From: Acorus gramineus
Lineage: Eukaryota; Streptophyta; Magnoliopsida; Acorales; Acoraceae
Length of the DNA stretch: 64,000 nucleotides
Assembly: GCA_030737835.1 (NCBI GenBank)
Contig: JAUJYN010000020.1
Coordinates: 434,001-498,000 of the forward strand
Direction of reading: 5' to 3'
In this document: piece after piece, positions 1 to 11,488 of the stretch
How the letters are laid out: the number at the start of each line of letters is the position of its first letter
How positions within the stretch are numbered: the first letter of the stretch is position 1
Translations under genes and position numbers: made by a program
The notes under the pieces: generated by a model
The model's input: only the letters and a program-made list of their open reading frames with translations
Told to the model about the DNA's origin: nothing
The model's database searches: none

Positions 1-821
1 GGACTGATAATCACCCATAGACAAATCCAGCGGGTCGCTCATCGCCAACCCACTACACCCTCACCCTCACCCTACCATGGGTGACATAGGATATTGGGAC
101 TGACTAGGCTGTTGGTCACCCTTGGTCCACCGATAGTCTCTCCTCCACTCCGTAGGCCGCTGGCCTTCACCCATAACTTCAGCGCAGTCCGTCACAAATA
201 TCGGGAGGCGCCTACTGATGGGAGCCCTCGTAAGGGACTACCTTATCACGCTGGGGCAGTCTCTACAACTCGGATCCGCCGACTACACATCTCTACAACT
301 CAAATGTCATGAACTCTTCAGAGTTCCTCCAGGGCGCATAACCAAGATGCGGGGAACATGTACAATAAAAGCAAGGTTGTAATATCATTGGGGGAAAGAA
401 CTCGGGAGGGCGGCGTGAGTTCCCGATATAGGATACCCCGACAACCAAACAAGGAACACGGAGTACCCTAACCCGGGTCTCACCGCTGTCCTCGCAAGGC
501 CCCTCCCTATAATATTATCTAAGGCATGCGAATTAACATACACTAGCATTTAATTTAATAAATAAACTAGTAGGACGCATGCATAGGCCGAGGTTTCCTA
601 TCATGAAAACAGGGGGCATGGTGCATGGCTCTTACACCTATCCTAAGGGTGCAAGTCCCTAATATGCAAAGACTAGGGTAGCATGCATTCTACATTTAAA
701 TCATGCAAGCATGGATTACATATTATTGCAGGTTAATATACATCCATGGCGCCCCAGGAGAGGTCGGTATACGCCCAAATGCGTATAACGCCTCTCTACT
801 GGGTTGGATTGTCCCACTCAC

Positions 822-857
822 CGAAGTTCGGGTCGTCGCACGACCGCCCGTCAAGAT
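822..857 (-). other. Putative 36-nt microexon in LTR
   Basis: On the minus strand this segment is preceded by TGTCTTGCAG (acceptor-like) and followed by GTGAGTGGG (donor-like). The same 36-nt length and flanks recur in six other LTR copies of the window (2799-2834, 7680-7715, 17976-18011, 26794-26829, 40491-40526, 46966-47001). Exon status is inferred from splice-site consensus only. Confidence 0.5.
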
Positions 858-1107
858 CTGCAAGACAGACATTTATATGGTGAGTTAAAAACCCACAACT
901 TCTACCCAAGACATCAAAATACACAAAACCCACAACCAAACACCCAACACTCGGGCAAACGTGCATACGACCAGCATGCACGCTAGCCCGAGCACCCCGG
1001 CAACCACCCGCACGGCCACCCGCCCCCGGATGCGCCGCCTCGCCACCGCCCGCGCACCCAAGCGCACCGCCGGGCCCCTGCCCGCCGCCTGGACACGCCG
1101 CCTAGCC

Positions 1108-1112
1108 TCCCG
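1108..1112. repeat. Target site duplication TCCCG (pair 9233-9237)
   Basis: TCCCG lies directly before the TGTCACG end at 1,113 and directly after the ATAACA end at 9,232. A perfect 5-bp duplication is what gypsy integrases make, so 1,113-9,232 is one insertion unit. Confidence 0.95.
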
Positions 1113-3872
1113 TGTCACGCCCCAGGGCGGCCGTCCCCGGGACGCGGCAGGTGTATATATCATATCAGAAGCCTACACATGAGGTCAAATACATATACTC
1201 TAAACCACAGATAAAAATGACAACACAGATCAAACAAGGCTGACATAATATATACACAATATAGCGGAAGCTAAAACTGAGTCTGTAACCCAAAACATAT
1301 TACAGACTCGATACACAATCATACGTCCTGTGAGAGCCAATATACAGAGAAACAACTGAATATATATACAGACGCGTGCCAAGCACGGAAATAGAGTACA
1401 TACAGTCAAGAAAAAGGGATGCTGATAGCCTCTGGTACTCGCGGACGTAGCGCTGCTCCGCTACTGAAGGAATCCCTCGGAAAGCTCCAACTGCTGCTCC
1501 GGCTCCAGCTCAGGCTCAGTGGCAACTGGGGAAAACATATGCGAGGGGTGAGCCACACGCTCAGTGAACGGCACAACCCATGCATCACAGACAATATTGA
1601 CCACAACATATTAATCCAGCTATTTGTCCCGCCACCATAGGGCAGGAACAACATAATTATTTATCCATTCTAATCCACAATTTCCATAAACAAATCTAGA
1701 TCATACCCTCACCTTTACCCCTCAACAAGGGACTCAGGATATTGGGACTTACAATCATCCATAAACAAAACCAGCGGGTCGCTCATCGCCAACCCACTAC
1801 ACCCTCACCCTCACCCTCAACGGGTGACATAGGATTTTGGGACTGACTAGGCTGTTGGTCACCCTTAGTCCACCGGTAGTCTCTCCTCCACTCCGTAGGC
1901 CACTTGGTCTCCACCCACAACTTCAGCACAGTCCGTCACAAATATCGGGAGGCGCCTACTGATGTGGGTCCTCCGAGGGACGGCCTTTCTAACGCTGGGG
2001 GCAGCCTCTACCGGATCCAACGAGGGGGACAGAACAGCCCATCCATACGCACGTGATCCACTCGGATCCACCGACTACACATCTCTACAACTCAAATGTC
2101 ATGAACTCTTCAGAGTTCCTCCAGGGCGCATATCCAAGATGCGGGGAAACAAGTACAATCAAAAGCAGGGTTGGAATATCATTGGGGGAAAGAAACTCGG
2201 GAGGGCGGCGTGAGTTCCCGATATAGGATACCCCGACAACCAAACAAGGAACACGGAGTACCCTAACCCGGGTCTCACCGCTGTCCTCGCAAGGCCCCTC
2301 CCCTATAATATTCACTACTCATGCTAATAATCATACTAAGCATACAACATTACTTATAATATTATTGGGACTAGAAACCTTGGGAGGACAGCATGAGGTC
2401 CCGATACAGGACATCCCGACAACCAAACAAGGAACACGGAGTACCCTAACACGGGTCTCACCGTTGACCTCGCAAGGCTCCTCCCGATAATATTAACTAA
2501 AGCATGCAAATTAACATACACTAGCATTTAATTGAATAAATAAACTAGTAGGACGCATGCATAAGCCGAGGTTTCCTAACATGAAACAGGAGGCATGGTG
2601 CATGGCTCATACACATATCCTAAGGGTGCAAGTCCCTAACATGCAAAGTCTAGGGTAGCATGCATTCTACAATTTAATCATACAAGCATGGATTACATAT
2701 TATTGCAGGTTAATATACATCCACGGTGCCCCAGGAGAGGTCGGTATACGCCCAAGTGCGTATAACGCCTCTCTACTGGGTTGGATTGTCCCACTCACCA
2801 GTATCTGGGTCGTCGCGCGATCGTCCGTCTAGATCTGCAAGACAGACATTCAATATGGTGAGTTAAAAATCCATAATCACCCCAAAAATACATAACATAC
2901 CCAAATAAACACCCAAAATCCCAAATTAATCACCCAACACCCCCTGCAACCACCCGCACGGCCGGCCACCACCCGCACGGCCACCCGACCGCCCGGACGC
3001 GCCGCCGCGCCTCAGCCCGCGCACCCCGCACGCCTCGCGCCGCCCGCGAGCACCCCGCGCGCACCTCCGCCACCTCGCCGCGCCTCGCGCACACCACCAC
3101 GGCCTCGCCGCGCCCCGCGCGCACCACCACGGCCTCGCCGCGCCCTCCGCGCGCACCCTGCACTCGGCCACCACCTCGCGCACGCACCTCCGCTGCCTCA
3201 GCCACCACCTCGCGCACACACCTCCGCTGCCTCAGCCACCACCTCGCGCACGCACCTCCGCTGCCTCAGCCATCACCTCGCGCACGCACCACCCCTGCTC
3301 GCACGCCTAGCACCCGCGCGACCAGCTCCTCGCGCACCAGCCCGCCCAGCACCAGCCGCCCAGCACCTCGCGCTCAGCTCGCCCAGCACCAGCCGCCCAA
3401 CACCAGCCGCCCAGCACGACCAACATAGCACGCCTCCCGCGCGTGCCTGCTTGCACTCCGCGCGCACGCGCGCCCGCGCACGCACGCGCGCATGCCCGCG
3501 CGCGCCCAGCCTGCGCGATGCTGTGCTGCTGCCGGTGATGCCTGCTGCCCGAGACAGAACCCCTTGCTGCCCGAGACCACCCCTCACCATTCCCGACCAC
3601 CTCCACCACCCTCCGACGGCCACCCACAACCGCCGACCACCCCTCATACACAGATCCACACTCCTAGCATACATCTATGCAAGAAAAGTGAAGAAAAAGG
3701 CCTTACCAAGGGGAGGAAGCGAAGTCCGGACGCTCTCCGCGCGCCGAAACCTTTCCCAAAGGCTCTCTTACGCCCCGATCTACCACGGCCCTCGAAATGG
3801 CCCGAATCAGAGGACAAAGAGAGGGGGACGGAGTGGCTAGAGTCGTCGGAATCGGGTTTTGAAGACACCGGA

Positions 3873-3897
3873 GTGTAGATCGGGACCCGATCTACAC
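3873..3897. other. LTR hairpin, near-perfect 25-nt palindrome
   Basis: Arms GTGTAGATCGGG and CCCGATCTACAC are separated by one base. The same palindrome is at 8810-8834, 10340-10364, 16946-16970 and 23241-23265, with one arm mismatch at 12651-12675 and an internally shortened form near 28,160. It lies between the TATA box and the putative splice donor, so it would be in the transcript leader. Confidence 0.9.
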
Positions 3898-4024
3898 TTC
3901 TCGTGCTTTAGGTTTTTAGGTTTGAGGGGTCTAAGGGCCTCTAATGGAAGAAAAAGAGAGAGGGAGGAGAGAGAGGGATTTGGTAGGGACGATGAACAGT
4001 AACTCGGAAAAATTAGATCCCACT

Positions 4025-4033
4025 CTTATATAG
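4025..4033 (-). promoter_or_regulatory. LTR TATA box
   Basis: Sense-strand CTATATAAG stands about 265 nt inside the LTR, which suits a retrotransposon promoter. Equivalent boxes are at 8962-8970, 10491-10500, 12802-12810 and 28312-28320. The plus-strand element at 16,549 has CTACTTAAAAG here, a weakened version. Confidence 0.65.
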
Positions 4034-4295
4034 TGTGCGACTTAAAAACCCGGATACGCCCCGGAACTGCGAAATTTCAGGAACGTTACCGGAATTCGAT
4101 GAAATTTTCGTGAGAGGCATAAAATGGCACCAGGACACCAAATATGCAGTTAGATTTCCAATCGGAGTCCTCTAGCTTAGGACGATGGCTAACAGTCCAA
4201 AAATTTGCGGTTCCGATCGAAAACCGGTAAAAACCGAAAAACTGCCAGAACGCTCTAACGGTTACCCACAGGTTAAAAGTGACACATATATAACA

Positions 4296-4308
4296 TTCTT
4301 CCCCCCTT
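4296..4308 (-). other. Polypurine tract
   Basis: On the sense strand AAGGGGGGAAGAA directly precedes the TGTTATATA start of the 3' LTR, the standard plus-strand priming site. The stretch before it (CAAAATTTCCT) matches the other gypsy elements in the window. Confidence 0.88.
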
Positions 4309-4384
4309 AGGAAATTTTGTCCTCAAAATATGCAAAAACATCTAGGAGGGGAAAAGATGCGTCACACCTGGCATCCTTGAGCTC

Positions 4385-4860
4385 CTAAGTGTCCTCAACA
4401 CCGGAACGGTGCTGCCATCGCACCTCGACCAACTGGACGGTCTTGGTGCAGAGCCTCCTCACGCGGCGGTCCATGATCTCAATCGACTGCTCCACGAATG
4501 ACTGTCCGGCTCGAGACGAGCGGCTCGAACGGGATGACGTGGGCAGGATCGCGGACACACCTTTACCCAACTGCGAACCCACCACTCCAAGACGGAGAGA
4601 TAAGAATTGGCGCTGAGGTGAGCCTCCGAGTAAACTCCAGGAAGCTCTCCTCGCAAGACGGGGACCACTCGAACCGGACATCCTTCCGAGTAAGGCGGTT
4701 AAGAGGAACAGCTATCTTCGAGAGTCCCTCGTCAAGCTTCCTGCAATAACCCTCCAACTCGGGAAGCTCCGAGTCCTTGCGGGGTTCGACGGTCGGCGCC
4801 AGTCTGACGCGACGAGCGTCTTGCCCGGGTCCACAGATATGCCTTCACCAGAAATCACCC
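4385..4860 (-). pseudogene. Gypsy pol remnant (RT tail fused to pol C terminus)
   Basis: In sense order the fragment first resembles the reverse-transcriptase tail ([34 protein letters not shown]). It then jumps to the extreme C terminus of pol (SFVEQSIEIMDRRVRRL, VEVRWQHRSGVEDTW), which resembles a chromovirus tail. Compared with the full element at 38,080-45,412, the RNase H and integrase coding are deleted. Frameshifts separate the pieces. The same junction is in the element at 22,257-22,800, so the deletion is ancestral rather than private. Confidence 0.85.
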
Positions 4861-5650
4861 AGCCCAAAGGCCTTAACCTCTAACCAAACTCGCACTTGAT
4901 CTCTCATCTATCTGATGCTTCCATGGTATCCCTTGTCTGGGAAAAGAAACCTCGGGAGGGCACCATGAAATCCCGATATAGGATACCCCGACAACCAAAC
5001 AAGGAACACGAAGTACCCTAGCCCGGGTTTCAACGCCGACCTCACAAGGCCCCTTAATCCAGAAAGGAACACTAGAAGAAGACATCATTTTAAATAACAC
5101 TACTAACCCCCTCCGGATCACCTACATCTAGATGATAGCTCAATGATGTCCTTCAACATCAACAACAAGACCGGACCCAACATCATTGGGAACGGTCCAA
5201 CAGAAACTGGGTCACGAGCGACCCGCCTTCGCCTCATCCACACCCTCACTCCCGAAAGGAGACATATTGGGACTTTGGGAGAGACTTAGACTGCTCTCTA
5301 CCCCTGGTCCACCGGTAGCCTCTCCCCGCTCCGTAGCTCGCCTGGTCCTCTGACCGGGAGCCTGTCTAACGTCGGGGCTGTACTACGCGGATCCGACGAA
5401 GGGGAGAGCGATTCCACGCTCGCGACACCATTCAATAACCTCTTACCGGGTAGCCCCTACCTAGCATACTCCCAAATTCAGTACCCCTCCGACTGCATCG
5501 GTGGTACCAACTGATGGGAACTCTCTGCCAGGAAGGCCAAAACCCGGCTTCCTTAACCCAAACAACCACTCTTGATACTCACTCATCCAGATACCCCACA
5601 CACTTGCATAATAACCATCAAACACACACCCACACATATATCCTATTATT
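4861..5650 (-). repeat. Internal spacer built of LTR-like modules
   Basis: Non-coding. It contains a CAACAAGGAACACG / CTCACAAGGCCCC block like the LTR module, and a block resembling the LTR section with the GTTAGAC and CCACCGGTAG motifs, but more diverged than LTR copies are from one another. The matching spacer in the plus-strand element is 21,170-22,250. Confidence 0.7.
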
Positions 5651-5656
5651 AGAGAG

Positions 5657-5953
5657 CTAGGAACATAGGATAATACCTCGAACCATGATATCCAAAGGCT
5701 GCACCTCCTCGGTCGTAAGCGCTGCAACTCTGCCTTGGACCAACCGCGGCTGAGGAACAGGAGCACGCCTCGCCGGCTGCACTGGCTGCTGCTGGCGCTG
5801 AGGCTGCTGCTGGCGCGGAAGCTGCTGCTGCAAGAACTGCGGCTGCTGCTGGGGCATCACTCGGGGCAGATCAGCATCAGGGCAATTGTATCTGATATGC
5901 CCGATGCGCTGACAATGGAAGCAGCGCCGCTTCTCCGGCCGCACGGACTGGAT
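5657..5953 (-). pseudogene. Truncated gag: zinc-knuckle fragment
   Basis: The frame reads CFHCQRIGHIRYNCP, a CX2CX4HX4C nucleocapsid knuckle, followed by a Gln/Pro-rich linker (QQQLPRQQQ) and QGRVAALTTEE, as in the full gag at 19,838. The whole N-terminal Gag domain (about 350 residues) is missing, and the fragment is joined to tRNA-derived sequence at 5,954. After MVRGIILCS the frame leaves gag where the protease should begin. There is no start codon of its own that would give a working Gag. Confidence 0.87.
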
Positions 5954-6000
5954 GGCCCATAACCCACAGGTCCCAGGATCGAAACCTGGCTCTGATACCA
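5954..6000. other. Captured 3' part of initiator tRNA-Met at the PBS (47 nt)
   Basis: The plus strand matches plant initiator tRNA-Met from the anticodon stem through the CAT anticodon, variable loop, T arm (GGATCGAAACC), acceptor strand and CCA end, with no mismatch to the sequence as I know it. The element's sense strand is the complement, so this is an over-long primer-binding site. The standard part (complement of GCTCTGATACCA) is 5989-6000, and the usual 5-nt spacer ACTTT separates it from the LTR. The 5' half of the tRNA is absent, so it is not a tRNA gene. Confidence 0.88.
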
Positions 6001-6005
6001 ACTTT

Positions 6006-9000
6006 TGTCACGCCCCAGGGCGGCCGTCCCCGGGACGCGGCAGGTGTATATATCATATCAGAAGCCTACACAGAAGGTCAAATACATATACTCTAAACCA
6101 CAGATAAAAATGACAACACAGATCAAACAAGGCTGACATAATATATACACAATATAGCGGAAGCTAAAACTGAGTCTGTAACCCAAAACATATTACAGAC
6201 TCGATACACAATCATACGTCCTGTGAGAGCCAATATACATAGAAACAACTGAATATATATACAGACGCGTGCCAAGCACGGAAATAAAGTACATACAGTC
6301 AAGAAAAAGGGATGCTGATAGCCTCTGGTACTCGCGGACGTAGCGCTGCTCCGCTACTGAAGGAATCCCTCGGAAAGCTCCAACTGCTGCTCCGGCTCCA
6401 GCTCAGGCTCAGTGGCAACTGGGGAAAACATATGCGAGGGGTGAGCCACACGCTCAGTGAACGGCACAACCCATGCATCACAGACAATATTGACCACAAC
6501 ATATTAATCCAGCTATTTGTCCCGCCACAGGGGCAGGAACAACATAATTATCTATCCATTCTAATCCACAATTTCCATAAACAAATCTAGATCATACCCT
6601 CACCTTTACCCCTCAACAAGGGACTCAGGATATTGGGACTTACAATCATTCACAACAAAACCAGCGGGTCGCTCATCGCCAACCCACTACACCCTCACCC
6701 TCACCCTCAACGGGTGACATAGGATTTTGGGACTGACTAGGCTGTTGGTCACCCTTAGTCCACCGGTAGTCTCTCCTCCACTCCGTAGGCCACTTCCCAC
6801 AACTTCAGCACAGTCCGTCACAAATATCGGGAGGCGCCTACTGATGTGGGTCCTCCGAGGGACGGCCTTTCTAACGCTGGGGGTAGCCTCTACCGGATCC
6901 AACGAGGGGGACAGAACAGCCCATCCATACGCACGTGATCCACTCGGATCCGCCGACTACACATCTCTACAACTCAAATGTCATGAACTCTTCAGAGTTC
7001 CTCCAGGGCGCATATCCAAGATGCGGGGAAACAAGTACAATCAAAAGCAGGGTTGGAATATCATTGGGGGAAAGAAACTCGGGAGGGCAGCGTGAGTTCC
7101 CGATATAGGATACCCCGACAACCAAACAAGGAACACGGAGTACCCTAACCCGGGTCTCACCGCTGTCCTCGCAAGGCCCCTCCCCTATAATATTCACTAC
7201 TCATGCTAATAATCATACCAAACATACAACATTACTTATAATATTATTGGGACTAGAAACCTTGGGAGGGCAGCATGAGGTCCCGATACAGGACATCCCG
7301 ACAACCAAACAAGGAACACGGAGTACCCTAACACGGTCTCACCGCTGTCCTCGCAAGGCTCCTCCCGATAATATTACCGAAGGCATGCGATTTAACATAC
7401 ACTAGCATTTAATTGAATAAATAAACTAGTAGGACGCATACACAGGTCGAGGTTTCCTAACATGAAAAAGGAGGCATGGTGCATGGCTCATACACATATC
7501 CTAAGGGTGCAAGTCCCTAACATGCAAAGTCTAGGATAGCATGCATTCTACAATTTAATCATACAAGCATGGATTACATATTATTGCAGGTTAATATACA
7601 TCCACGGTGCCCCAGGAGAGGTCGGTATACGCCCAAGTGCGTATAACGCCTCTCTACTGGGTTGGATTGTCCCACTCACCAGTATCTGGGTCGTCGCGCG
7701 ATCGTCCGTCTAGATCTGCAAGACAGACATTCAATATGGTGAGTTAAAAATCCATAATCACCCCCAAAAATACATAACATACCCAAATAAACACCCAAAA
7801 TCCCAAATTAATAACCCAACACCCCCCCTGCAACCACCCGCACGGCCGGCCACCACCCGCACGGCCACCCGACCGCCCGGACGCGCCGCCGCGCCTCAGC
7901 CCACGCACCCCGCACGCCTCGCGCCGCCCGCGAGCACCCCGCGCGCACCTTCGCCACCTCGCCGCGCCTCGCGCGCACCACCACGGCCTCGCCGCGCCCC
8001 GCGCGCACCACCACGGCCTCGCCGCGCCCTCCGCGCGCACCCTGCACTCGGCCACCACCTCGCGCACGCACCTCCGCTGCCTCAGCCACCACCTCGCGCA
8101 CGCACCTCCGCTGCCTCAGCCACCACCTCGCGCACCCACCTCCGCTGCCTCAGCCACCACCTCGCGCACGCACCTCCGCTGCCTCAGCCACCACCTCGCG
8201 CACACACCTCCGCTGCCTCAGCCACCACCTCGCGCACGCACCACCCCTGCTCGCACGCCTAGCACCCGCGTGACCAGCTCCTCGCGCACCAGCCCGCCCA
8301 GCACCAGCCGCCCAGCACCTCGCGCTCAGCTCGCCCTAGCACCAGCCGCCCCGCACCAGCCGCCCAGCACGCCCGCGCGCCCGCGCACGCACGCGCGCAT
8401 GCCCGCGCGCGCCCAGCCTGCGCGATGCTGTGCTGCTGCCGGTGATGCCTGCTGCCCGAGACAGAACCCCTTGCTGCCCGAGACCACCCCTCACCATTCC
8501 CGAGCACCCAAACCACCACCCACCGACCTCCGACCACCTCCACCACCCTCCGACGGCCACCCACAACTGCCGACCACCCCTCATACACAGATCCACACTC
8601 CTAGCATACATCTATGCAAGAAAAGTGAAGAAAAATGGCTTACCAAGGGGAGGAAGCGAAGTCCGGACGCTCTCCGCGCGCCGAAACCTTTCCCAAAGGC
8701 TCTCTTACTCCCCGATCTACCACGGCCCTCGAAATGGCCCGAATCAGAGGACAAAGAGAGGGGGACGGAGTGGCTAGAGTCGTCGGAATCGGGTTTTGAA
8801 GACACCGGAGTGTAGATCGGGACCCGATCTACACTTCTCGTGCTTTAGGTTTTTAGGTTTGAGGGGTCTAAGGGCCTCTAATGGAAGAAAAAGAGAGAGG
8901 GAGGAGAGAGAGGGATTTGGTAGGGACGATGAACAGTAACTCGGAAAAATTAGATCCCACTCTTATATAGTGTGCGACTTAAAAACCCGGATACGCCCCG

Positions 9001-9232
9001 GAACTGTGAAATTTCGGGAACGTTACCGGAATTCGATGAAATTTTTGTGAGAGGCATAAAATGGCACCAGGACACCAAATATGCAGTTAGATTTCCAATC
9101 GGAGTCCTCTAGCTTAGGACGATGGCTAACAGTCCAAAAATTTGCGGTTCCGATCGAAAACCGGTAAAAACCGAAAAACTGCCAGAATGCTCTAACGGTT
9201 ACCAGCAGGCTAAAAGTGACACATATATAACA
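6006..9232 (-). repeat. 5' LTR of the minus-strand gypsy element (3,227 bp)
   Basis: It has the same modular order as 1113-4295 and differs mainly by small indels in the GC block (more copies of the CACCTCGCGCACGCACCTCCGCTGCCT-type unit at 8,050-8,240). It carries a TATA box (8962-8970), hairpin (8810-8834), donor-like site near 8,640 and microexon (7680-7715). Confidence 0.93.
8050..8240. repeat. GC-rich tandem repeat, ~34-bp unit
   Basis: The motif CTCAGCCACCACCTCGCGCA repeats with a period of about 34 bp. The same array, with fewer units, is in the sister LTR at about 3,175-3,290. It is expanded differently in two LTRs of one element, so it changed after insertion or during reverse transcription. 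Confidence 0.8.
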
Positions 9233-9237
9233 TCCCG

Positions 9238-10763
9238 GGTGCACCGCGCGCCCCCTGCGCCCCAGCGCAGCCGCCCGCGCACACCCCGCACGCCTTGCGC
9301 TGGCCCGCGAGCACCCCGCACGCCCCGCGCGCAGCGTCTCACCCCGCACACGCTCCACGCGCACCCCGCGCGCACCACCTCGCTCCGCGCGCACCACCAG
9401 CCTCTACCCTCCTCACCGCGCGCACGACTGCGCCTCAACCCAGCGCCCCGCGCGCATGCACCACTGCGGTGCCCAGCGCCCAGCACCCCTGCGCCAGCGC
9501 TCAGCACCCTCGCCCAGCACACCCGGTATCCGCGACCAACTCCCAGCGCTCAGCGCCAAGCACCCGGGACCCTCACCCAGCGCCCACGCGCACGCACGCG
9601 CAACACGCGCCCAGCGCGCCTGCCAGCACGCACCCAGCGCGCCTGCCAGCATGCCCACGCTGCTGCCCGCGTTGCCTGCCTGCACGCGTCGCCGAGTGGC
9701 CCGAGCACCGTTCGCCTGCACGCCCGGCACTACTCGCCTGATGCCCGAGCACCTCCTGCCCTGCTCGCCTGCGCGCCCAGCCTGCCAGCCCGGCCTGCCC
9801 GCGCGCACAGCCCAGCCATCCTACCCAAGCTAGCCCTGCCAGTCTACCCTGCACGCCCTGCACGCCCAGCACGCCTGCAGCACCACCCGAGCGCACGCTG
9901 CGCGCACGCCTGCGTGCACGCACCCGCGCGCCCGGCCACCTGGTGCGCCCACCTGCTGCGCCTGCTGCCAAACCTCCCGGGGCTGCCCAACACCCTGCCC
10001 GGACAGCCTAGCTCCCTACCCGAGCTCCTCTACCACCAACACCGACCACCCCAAGGCCTCCGACCACCACCACAGCCCTCCGACGGCCACCCACCGCCGC
10101 CCACCGCCTCCCAACCCCAAATCCGACCTCCTAACAAGCATCTATGCAATAAAAGAGGGGAAAGAGGGCTTACCGAGGGGAAGAAGGGAAGTCCGGTTGC
10201 TCTCCGCGCACCGAAACCTCTCCCAAAAGGCTTCCACCGCCCGGATCTATCTTGGCCCTCGAAATGGTCCAAAACAGAGGAGAAGAGAGGGGGGACGGAG
10301 GGGCTAATCTCGCCGGAATCGAGATTTGAAAGCACTGGGGTGTAGATCGGGACCCGATCTACACTTCCTATGCTTTAGGTTTTTAGGTTTGAGGGGTCTA
10401 GGGGGCTCAAATCAAAGAAAAAGAGAGAGGGGAGAGAGAAAATGCATTTGGTAGGGATGATGAATAGTGATTTCGAAATTAGATCACACCTATATATATA
10501 GCGAGCGACTTAAAAACCCAGATACACCCCGGAACTGCAAAATTTTGGAAACGTTACCGGAATTCGATGAAATTTTCGTGGGAGGCTTAAAATGGCACCA
10601 GGACACCAAATATGCAGTTATATTTCCAATCGGAGTCCTCTAACTCAGGACGATAGCTAACAGTTCAAAAATTAGCGGTTCCGATCAAAAATCGAAAAAA
10701 AATGAAAAACTGCCAGAACGCTCCAACGGTTACCAGCAGGTTAAAAGTGACACAAATATAACA
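9238..10763 (-). mobile_element. Gypsy LTR, proximal part (continues from 1-1112)
   Basis: GC-rich block followed by donor-like site, hairpin (10340-10364), TATA box (10491-10500) and the LTR terminus (sense TGTTATATTTGTGTCAC). Ends at 10,763, next to the hAT remnant. Long apparent ORFs here (up to about 400 codons, crossing the insertion junction) come from GC-rich composition. Confidence 0.88.
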
Positions 10764-11488
10764 GATTCGAAATGATTTAAAATTTAATTGTACAAGATGG
10801 TTTATCACTTTTATCACCTTCAATTCAAAAAATAAAAGATATAGTACGTAATATTAATTCTTCTCAAGGTAGACATGAACTATATATTAAATGTTGTAAG
10901 GATTTATCTATGAAAAGAAAAAATATTAATAATGATGTACCTCATAGATGGAATTCCACGTATAATCTCTAACAAATTGCTTGTAAATATAAAAGAGTTT
11001 TAAATTTGTATGTTCAACAATTATCACATATTAGAAGTTGTAATTTATCTGTCCCTGATTATTATGATTGGGCAATGGCTAAACTTGTTAAGGATTTTTT
11101 AGAAGTATTTGAAAATTCTACAAAAATATTTTGTGGTGTGTATTATCCAATTTCTTCTTGTGTAATTCCACAATTATTTTCTATTTCTTCAACATTTAGT
11201 AATTATTAAAATGATATTTTTATAATGTTGTACTTCTAATGAAAACAAAATTTAATAAATATTGGGGAATTGTACCTTTGATATATTCTTTTGCTATTAT
11301 TGTAGATCCTAGATTAAAAATTGATGCATTAGAAGGATGGTTAGAAGTTTTATATAATGCTGATGATAAACTTCAAACTAATATTAATTTTGTAAAATCT
11401 AAATTATTTGAATTATATGAACATTATAAAATGATAGTAGGCGGAGATCGAACAGTAAATACAATGCAGTCCTCAAGCTCTTCATCCA
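10764..11488 (+). pseudogene. hAT transposase, middle part, decayed
   Basis: In changing frames the segment reads NLIVQDGLSLLSPSIQKIKD, VPHRWNSTYNL, KLVKDFLEVFENSTKIF and MKTKFNKYWGIVPLIYSFAIIVDPRLK. These are typical of the RNase-H-like core and the following hAT-like domain of plant hAT transposases. An internal TAA follows YNL near 10,971, and frames shift near 11,208. The 5' part lies beyond the LTR that ends at 10,763. The 3' part resumes at 13,075 after a solo LTR. This is a dead copy. Confidence 0.85.

Larger units (their letters stand above)
1..1112 (-). mobile_element. Gypsy LTR, distal part (cut by window start)
   Basis: Minus-strand LTR of the same long-LTR gypsy family as the other copies here. 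It holds the ACCCTC-rich minisatellite, the CCTTGCGAGGACAGCGGTGAGA module, the 36-nt putative microexon (822-857 on the plus axis) and the start of the GC-rich block. At 1,112 it is broken by a complete gypsy insertion and resumes at 9,238. Its inner end (ACATTTTTCCA-type side nearest the hAT) lies at 10,763. The other end and its target duplication are outside the window, so I cannot say whether it is solo or part of an element. Confidence 0.85.
1113..4295 (-). repeat. 3' LTR of the minus-strand gypsy element (3,183 bp)
   Basis: On the sense strand it runs from TGTTATATATGTGTCAC (4,295 downwards) to GGGGCGTGACA (1,113). In sense order it has a TATA box, a 25-nt hairpin, a GGTAAG donor-like site, a GC-rich CpG block of variable length, an acceptor-like site with the 36-nt microexon, two copies of the ~250-bp GAGGACAGCGGTGAGA module, the ACCCTC minisatellite and a second acceptor-like site. 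All long ORF-like stretches in the GC block are composition artefacts. Confidence 0.93.
1113..9232 (-). mobile_element. Non-autonomous Ty3/gypsy element, complete, minus strand
   Basis: 8,120-bp element with two ~3.2-kb LTRs (1113-4295 and 6006-9232), TG...CA ends on its sense strand, a TCCCG target duplication, a PBS against initiator tRNA-Met and a polypurine tract. The internal region is only 1.7 kb: a zinc-knuckle remnant of gag, an LTR-like spacer, an RT-tail remnant fused to the pol C terminus, and the PPT. It shares the pol deletion with the plus-strand element at 16,549, so both descend from one defective ancestor, but it has lost the gag N terminus as well. It must have moved, if at all, with proteins supplied in trans. 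Confidence 0.93.

Noticed and set aside
5954-6000. A tRNA gene on the plus strand
   Set aside because: Only the 3' part is present, the acceptor 5' strand and D arm are missing, and its position is exactly at the PBS.
9122-10345. 407-codon open frame on the plus strand
   Set aside because: It begins in one LTR, crosses the TCCCG junction into the GC-rich block of another, and consists of Ala/Pro/Arg repeats. Stops are rare at this GC content. No GT or enzyme motif.
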